Assembly: GCA_022402405.1 (NCBI GenBank)
Contig: JAKRSG010000262.1
Coordinates: forward strand, 1 to 9,627
DNA length: 9,627 bases
From: Bacteroidia bacterium
GTDB taxonomy: Bacteria; Bacteroidota; Bacteroidia; UKL13-3
Direction of reading: 5' to 3'
The position numbers were made by a program, and so were the translations under genes. Below, one piece after another: positions 5,642-9,627 of the stretch. The notes beneath the pieces were generated by a model, which was given only the letters and a program-made list of their open reading frames with translations, searched no databases and was not told the DNA's origin. Numbering within the stretch: the stretch's first letter is position 1; every line of letters begins with the position of its first letter.

Positions 5642-6208
5642 TTGAAAACAATAATAAAAGATATCGCACACATCCAAACCGGGCTATTTGCAAAGCCTTC
5701 TGGTATGGGTGAATTAGTGTATCTTCAGTCGAAGCATTTTGACGAATATGGTCAATTACATGTTGTTTTACATCCCGACTTGCTAGCTGGCGGTATTTCT
5801 GAAAAGCATTTGCTACAAGACGGCGATGTGCTTTTTGCTGCCAAAGGCACCAAAAATTTTGCAGCTGTTTTTGAGAATCATAATGAACCTGCGGTGGCTT
5901 CTACCTCTTTCTTTGTTATAAGACCTACCGACGAAAAAGTGTTGCCTAATTATTTGGCTTGGTTTCTAAATAACCATAACACACAAACACTATTAAAAGC
6001 TCAAGCTATTGGAACTTCTATCCCTTCTATTTCAAAACAGGTTATAGAGAATCTGGAGATAACCTTGCCGAGCATTGAAACACAAAAGGCAATACTGCAA
6101 ATCGCAAAACTTCGCAACCAAGAAAAGTCTTTGAAACAGGAAATTGAAACCTTAAAAGACCTTAAGATTAATCACCAGCTATTACAAGCTATAAACTATG
6201 AGAGATAA
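5642..6208 (+). CDS. hsdS: Half-size type I restriction specificity subunit (HsdS, one TRD)
   Basis: A 188-residue S-subunit-like protein with a single target-recognition domain (about 1-155) and one helical spacer (about 155-183). Recognisable parts are GDVLFAAKGT (61-70), ASTSFFVIRP (86-95), and SIPSISKQVIENLEITLPS (126-144), the last typical of the end of a TRD. A full HsdS has two such halves (about 400 residues), so this protein would have to pair with a second copy or another half-subunit to form a split DNA recognition site. It would guide HsdM to methylate adenine at its target. The start is TTG, supported by the AAAGGA site and an upstream stop. Its last codons (NYER) fall in an inverted heptamer sequence at the edge of the four-helix gene, so the C-terminus may have been cut or reshaped by an insertion. 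It is followed after 3 bases by that gene. Confidence 0.82.
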   Translation: MKTIIKDIAHIQTGLFAKPSGMGELVYLQSKHFDEYGQLHVVLHPDLLAGGISEKHLLQDGDVLFAAKGTKNFAAVFENHNEPAVASTSFFVIRPTDEKVLPNYLAWFLNNHNTQTLLKAQAIGTSIPSISKQVIENLEITLPSIETQKAILQIAKLRNQEKSLKQEIETLKDLKINHQLLQAINYER

Positions 6209-6216
6209 GTTATGAG
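6197..6216 (+). repeat. Inverted degenerate heptamer repeat left of the four-helix gene
   Basis: This 20-base stretch, TATGAGA then GATAAGT then TATGAG, is the reverse complement of the heptamer array at 6581-6664 at 17 of 20 positions. It contains the HsdS stop codon and the start codon of the four-helix gene. Together with the right-hand array it brackets that gene by inverted sequence. Confidence 0.5.
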
Positions 6217-6580
6217 TGAACCAAAGTCCATACTGAAAGATAAGTCTTTTGTGTTTGCAATTGAAATAGTGAAAACGTACAAAGCTCTAGTAGAAGAAAA
6301 TAGGGAATATGTGATGAGCAAGCAATTGTTGCGCTCTGGTACCTCGGTTGGGGCAAATATTCGTGAAGCCAAAAATGCAGAGAGCACAAATGATTTCATT
6401 CATAAACTTGGAATATCACAAAAGGAATGTGATGAAACATTATATTGGTTGGAATTACTTAAAGAAACGGGATATTTGAATAAAGACTTATTCCTAAAAT
6501 TATCAGATGATGCAAATCAAATTTTAAAAATGATTCGAAGCACAATATTAACCATTAAGCAAAAAAGTATAAAATCTTAA
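6212..6580 (+). CDS. Four-helix bundle protein (S23 / 23S rRNA intervening-sequence family, Avd-like)
   Basis: A 122-residue, all-helical protein. Family signature: QLLRSGTSVGANIREA (38-53), then DFIHKLGISQKECDETLYWLELL (61-83), and a final helix from about 98. Members are found encoded in intervening sequences of 23S rRNA genes, and a relative (Avd) assists the reverse transcriptase of diversity-generating retroelements; those proteins form positively charged oligomers that bind nucleic acid. Its job in restriction loci is not known to me. It starts 3 bases after hsdS and ends directly at the heptamer array before hsdM, so it is embedded in the operon. No reverse transcriptase or variable repeat is seen nearby, so an Avd role is unlikely here. 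The flanking inverted heptamers suggest it came in as a cassette. Confidence 0.88.
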   Translation: MSEPKSILKDKSFVFAIEIVKTYKALVEENREYVMSKQLLRSGTSVGANIREAKNAESTNDFIHKLGISQKECDETLYWLELLKETGYLNKDLFLKLSDDANQILKMIRSTILTIKQKSIKS

Positions 6581-6664
6581 ATCCCATATCTCAAATCCCA
6601 AATCTCATATCCCATATCTCAAATCTCATATCTCAAATCTCATATCTCATATCTCATATCTCAT
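6581..6664 (+). repeat. Twelve-copy heptamer tandem repeat (consensus ATCTCAT)
   Basis: Twelve 7-base units run without interruption from the base after the four-helix stop codon to the AT of the hsdM ATG. Units vary only as ATC[T/C]CA[T/A]; the last four are identical ATCTCAT, while variants (ATCCCAT, ATCCCAA, ATCTCAA) lie to the left. The array has no G and no stop codon in any plus-strand frame, and no ribosome binding site. Copy changes by slippage would alter the distance between the two genes without changing the coding frame. Identical units at the right end suggest recent expansion there. Confidence 0.9.
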
Positions 6665-8219
6665 GACAAAAATTACTCAAAAAGACATCAACGATGCAGT
6701 TTGGAAAGCTTGCGATACCTTTAGGGGTAGTATTGATCCAAGCGTTTATAAAGACTATGTGCTAACCATGCTATTCTTGAAATATCTCAGTGATGTACAC
6801 GATGATAAAATGGAAACTTATTTGGCAAAATACAATGGAGACGCTGAGCGCGCCAAACGTGCCATGCAGCACGAACGCTTTATTGTGCCAGAAAACAGTC
6901 ATTTTAAGTATTTATACGACCATCGTAATGAAGCCAATATTGGTGAACTTATTAATATTGCATTGACTGATTTGGAAGAGGCTAACCGTGAAAAACTATA
7001 TAGCGAAGATGGTGCAGGCATATTCCAAAATATAGATTTTAATACAAGTAAGTTGGGTGAACCAAAAGACAAAAACACCCGACTGAAAAACCTGTTGCTT
7101 GATTTCAACAAAGATGCTTTGAACCTTCGTCCTTCGCATTTGGATGGCAACGATATCATTGGCGGTGCTTATGAATATTTGATATCCAACTTTGCGAGTG
7201 ATGCAGGCAAAAAAGCGGGTGAATTTTACACACCTAGTGAAGTTTCTACCTTGCTTGCTCGATTAACACAAAGCAAACCAGGTTCACGCATTTGCGACCC
7301 AACTTGTGGTTCTGCTTCTTTGCTTATTAAAGCTGGACAAGAAGTTGGTTCAGCCAATTTCTCCTTATTTGGACAAGAAGCCAATGGTAGCACTTGGGCT
7401 TTGGCGGTAATGAATATGTTTTTACATGGTTTTGATAATGCTACCATCCGTTGGGGTGATACTATTCGTAATCCTAAACTAAAAGAAGGCGACTCTCTAA
7501 TGAAGTTTGATACGGTGGTGGCTAATCCTCCATTCTCATTGGATAAATGGGGAAAGGTAGAAGACAAAGAAGGCGACAAAACCACTGTGAGCTACGACCC
7601 TGAAACCGATAAATACAATCGTTTTTGGAGAGGTGTGCCACCCAAAAGCAAAGGCGACTGGGCATTTATTAGCCACATGATAGAAACGCTAAATGAACAA
7701 GGCAAGGCTGGAGTGGTGGTGCCACATGGTGTTTTGTTTAGAGGCAGCAGTGAAGGAAAAATAAGACAAAAAACCATTGATGAAAATTTGTTGGAAGCCG
7801 TAATTGGATTGCCAGCTAACCTGTTTTTTGGAACAGGCATTCCTGCGGCCATAATGGTGTTTAATAAAGCCAAAACAAGTAAGAATGTATTATTTATTGA
7901 TGCTAGCAAACAGTATGAATCTGCTAAAAACCAAAACCGTTTACGTGAAAGCGATATTGAACACATTGTATCAACTTATCGTGAATTCACGGCAGGAAAA
8001 TTTATGTCAGGTGTTGTAGAAGACAAATACAGTTATGTGGCCTTACCCGAAGAAATTCAAGAAAACGATTTTAACCTAAACATTCCTCGCTATGTAGATA
8101 CATTTGAAGAAGAAGCTGAGGTAGATATTGAAGCGGTGCAACAAGAGATAGGTAAGTTGGAAGATGAATTGGCGAATGTGCAGGCAGAAATGGAAGTGTA
8201 TTTAAAACAGATTATGTAA
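6663..8219 (+). CDS. hsdM: Type I restriction-modification DNA adenine methyltransferase subunit (HsdM)
   Basis: A 518-residue N6-adenine methyltransferase of normal HsdM length. The N-terminal HsdM_N helical domain (about 5-155) begins ITQKDINDAVWKACDTFRG. The catalytic domain has GEFYTPSEV (186-194), the AdoMet motif I as DPTCGSASLL (212-221, where DPACGSG is more usual), and motif IV NPPF (288-291). The C-terminus (about 475-518) is a likely coiled coil (EIGKLEDELANVQAEMEVYL), which would contact HsdS. With HsdS it forms the methyltransferase that protects self DNA using S-adenosylmethionine. The start is certain in position: the heptamer array contains no G, so no ATG, GTG or TTG exists between an in-frame stop at 6570-6572 and 6663. 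There is no Shine-Dalgarno. The next gene follows after 4 bases. Confidence 0.95.
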   Translation: MTKITQKDINDAVWKACDTFRGSIDPSVYKDYVLTMLFLKYLSDVHDDKMETYLAKYNGDAERAKRAMQHERFIVPENSHFKYLYDHRNEANIGELINIALTDLEEANREKLYSEDGAGIFQNIDFNTSKLGEPKDKNTRLKNLLLDFNKDALNLRPSHLDGNDIIGGAYEYLISNFASDAGKKAGEFYTPSEVSTLLARLTQSKPGSRICDPTCGSASLLIKAGQEVGSANFSLFGQEANGSTWALAVMNMFLHGFDNATIRWGDTIRNPKLKEGDSLMKFDTVVANPPFSLDKWGKVEDKEGDKTTVSYDPETDKYNRFWRGVPPKSKGDWAFISHMIETLNEQGKAGVVVPHGVLFRGSSEGKIRQKTIDENLLEAVIGLPANLFFGTGIPAAIMVFNKAKTSKNVLFIDASKQYESAKNQNRLRESDIEHIVSTYREFTAGKFMSGVVEDKYSYVALPEEIQENDFNLNIPRYVDTFEEEAEVDIEAVQQEIGKLEDELANVQAEMEVYLKQIM

Positions 8220-8223
8220 AAAC

Positions 8224-9627
8224 ATGGAAAAACTTACCCGACATAGTATTCAATGGTTTTATAATTTGCTTGCCGAAGGTGAGTGTGAAATTCTTGATTT
8301 TAAAGAACAACTGGAGGATAAAACAGCATTTGGCAAAAGTTTAAAAAACTTTGCCCCAAAATATGATGAGTTAGCCAAAGACGTTGTAGCTTTTGCTAAT
8401 AAAAAAGGTGGGTTTTTGTTTGTTGGTATTGAAGATAAGACTAAGGAAATTAATACAGAATTTGAATATACAGATGCTAAAATTTTTGAATTAATACGTC
8501 AGATACAAGACAGGACGGCACCTTCTATTACCTTAAAACCGCATAAGTTAAAAATTGAAAACACCAATCTATTGGTACTAGAAGTGCCTTTTACCACTCA
8601 ATTGCATCGTACCTCTAAAAGTGAATATCTTATCAGAAGTAACGATGGTAATAGACCCATTGAAACCTATGAAATGGCAACTGTTCAAGCGGAAAAAGGT
8701 TTAATTATATATGACCAAAAAACATGGAATTTGCCATTAAAAAGCAAAGAGTATGACAAACAAGGAAATCCTATTCCAGGTTGGCAAGATATTAGTAAAA
8801 CTAGAGATTTGTTTTTAAGGATTCAAAGTGAAAAGCCAAAGAGTCCGTATCTAAAAAACAATTCTCCCGAATTTACTGAAACCCTTGGATTGATTAAGGA
8901 AGAAAATGGTAATTCGCTCCCAACAACAACCGGAATTCTCTTTATTGGCAACCAAAAAGCTTTGAAAGAAATACCCTATAATCAGATTAAATACATACGT
9001 TATTATGAAGATGGAACTTACACGCCATTTGAGTATAGTGGCAATTTGATTGAAATGGCTGATGCTTGTTTTCAGCAACTAAAATCTGAAACCAAAGTAA
9101 AGGAGTTTCATTTTGGTTTGTTTAGAGAATACATTGAGGATTATCCTGAAGTAGTGCTCAGAGAGCTTTTGATAAATGCTATCGCTCATCGCGATTATAG
9201 TCGACAACAAATTATAGAAATCAGAAAATATCCAAATTATTTGGAGTTTGAAAGTCCTGGGCGTTTTCCGCAAGGAATAAATGAGACCAACTTCCTTAGG
9301 AAAACCAATCCGCGGAATCCGGGTATTATGGATGTGTTGCGCGAAATCAATTATGCTGAAAAAGCGGGAAGTGGATTTGATAAAATATTCACTGCTTTAT
9401 TATCCAAAGGCAAAAAATTACCACAGCCAATTCAAACTGAAAACTCCATTTTATTGCGAGTAGAAGCAGATGTTTATTCCGAGAAGTTGGCTGAGTTGAG
9501 TTTATTGTATAAACAAACCGCCAAAAAAGATATCGACTTAGAAAAACTGATTGTACTCAATCATATTTATACTGGTCAAAACCTCGCTTTTCAGGAGTTG
9601 GAGCAATTGCCCTTTGTAAACCATTAT
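8224..9627 (+). CDS. AlbA_2 / HATPase ATP-binding protein in the R-M operon (partial)
   Basis: The first 468 codons are present and open to the window's end. Residues about 15-150 form an AlbA_2 (Schlafen-like divergent AAA_4) domain: ECEILDFKEQL (20-30), then ELAKDVVAFANKKGGFLFVGIED (49-71). A GHKL/HATPase_c_4 domain follows at about 305-415: ELLINAIAHRDYS (314-326, with N318 and D324), FESPGRFPQGI (342-352) and EKAGSGFDKIF (379-389), the usual ATP-lid elements. A winged helix is expected at the missing C-terminus, as in COG2865 proteins. Such proteins are often called transcriptional regulators or ATP-binding proteins and frequently sit inside type I R-M operons; what they do there is unclear. 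It starts 4 bases after hsdM, so it is co-transcribed. No helicase motifs are seen, so this is not HsdR. Confidence 0.85.
   Translation, partial: MEKLTRHSIQWFYNLLAEGECEILDFKEQLEDKTAFGKSLKNFAPKYDELAKDVVAFANKKGGFLFVGIEDKTKEINTEFEYTDAKIFELIRQIQDRTAPSITLKPHKLKIENTNLLVLEVPFTTQLHRTSKSEYLIRSNDGNRPIETYEMATVQAEKGLIIYDQKTWNLPLKSKEYDKQGNPIPGWQDISKTRDLFLRIQSEKPKSPYLKNNSPEFTETLGLIKEENGNSLPTTTGILFIGNQKALKEIPYNQIKYIRYYEDGTYTPFEYSGNLIEMADACFQQLKSETKVKEFHFGLFREYIEDYPEVVLRELLINAIAHRDYSRQQIIEIRKYPNYLEFESPGRFPQGINETNFLRKTNPRNPGIMDVLREINYAEKAGSGFDKIFTALLSKGKKLPQPIQTENSILLRVEADVYSEKLAELSLLYKQTAKKDIDLEKLIVLNHIYTGQNLAFQELEQLPFVNHY

Noticed and set aside
6212..6580. Diversity-generating retroelement suggested by the Avd-like four-helix protein
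   Set aside because: There is no reverse transcriptase, no template/variable repeat pair and no target gene in the window; the protein family is broader than Avd.
6581..6664. Repeat array considered as a CRISPR
   Set aside because: Units are 7 bases, directly adjacent, with no spacers and no cas genes nearby.
7226..7966. Minus-strand open frames of about 120 codons inside hsdM
   Set aside because: They lie wholly antisense to the conserved methyltransferase motifs and look like codon-bias shadows.

Overview
The window looks like part of a defence island from an AT-rich member of the Bacteroidota. The evidence is the promoter style (TTTG, about 19 bases, then TAnnTTTG, seen best at 5586-5616 and also at 3607-3639), mostly weak Shine-Dalgarno sequences, and gene families that are common in that phylum. 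No housekeeping gene is present.

Left module (1-3402, minus strand): a compact operon of four genes that overlap or nearly touch. In order of transcription they are a CD-NTase (2428-3402), a Cap2-like E2-E1 fusion (752-2422), a Cap3-like JAMM isopeptidase (291-755) and a gene cut by the window edge (1-298). This is a type II CBASS anti-phage system. The last gene occupies the effector position and resembles the DUF6602 family, a possible PD-(D/E)XK nuclease rather than the more familiar phospholipase, SAVED or transmembrane effectors. The CD-NTase ends in glycine, as expected if Cap2 joins its C-terminus to target proteins and Cap3 releases it.

Centre (3403-5273): a divergent control region holds promoter-like sequences in both directions, four TGTCA motifs and an inverted repeat. 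To its right, on the plus strand, are an XRE-HTH/ImmA-IrrE metallopeptidase fusion (3660-4724) and a PIN-domain protein (4761-5273). The fusion could regulate the CBASS operon, like the separate CapH repressor and CapP protease known elsewhere, or it could pair with the PIN protein as a toxin-antitoxin-like unit, or both.

Gene-free stretch (5274-5641): this holds what looks like the 3' end (domains V and VI) of a group II intron on the minus strand, carrying two small hairpin-forming insertions, followed by a strong promoter for the right module.

Right module (5642-9627, plus strand): a type I restriction-modification operon with an unusual layout. It runs half-size HsdS (single target-recognition domain), a four-helix-bundle protein of the S23/Avd-like family, a 12-copy heptamer repeat that fills the gap exactly up to the next start codon, HsdM, and an AlbA_2/HATPase protein that runs off the window. 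No HsdR is seen; if the system is complete it lies beyond 9627. The four-helix gene is bracketed by inverted heptamer sequence, so it may be a small inserted cassette.
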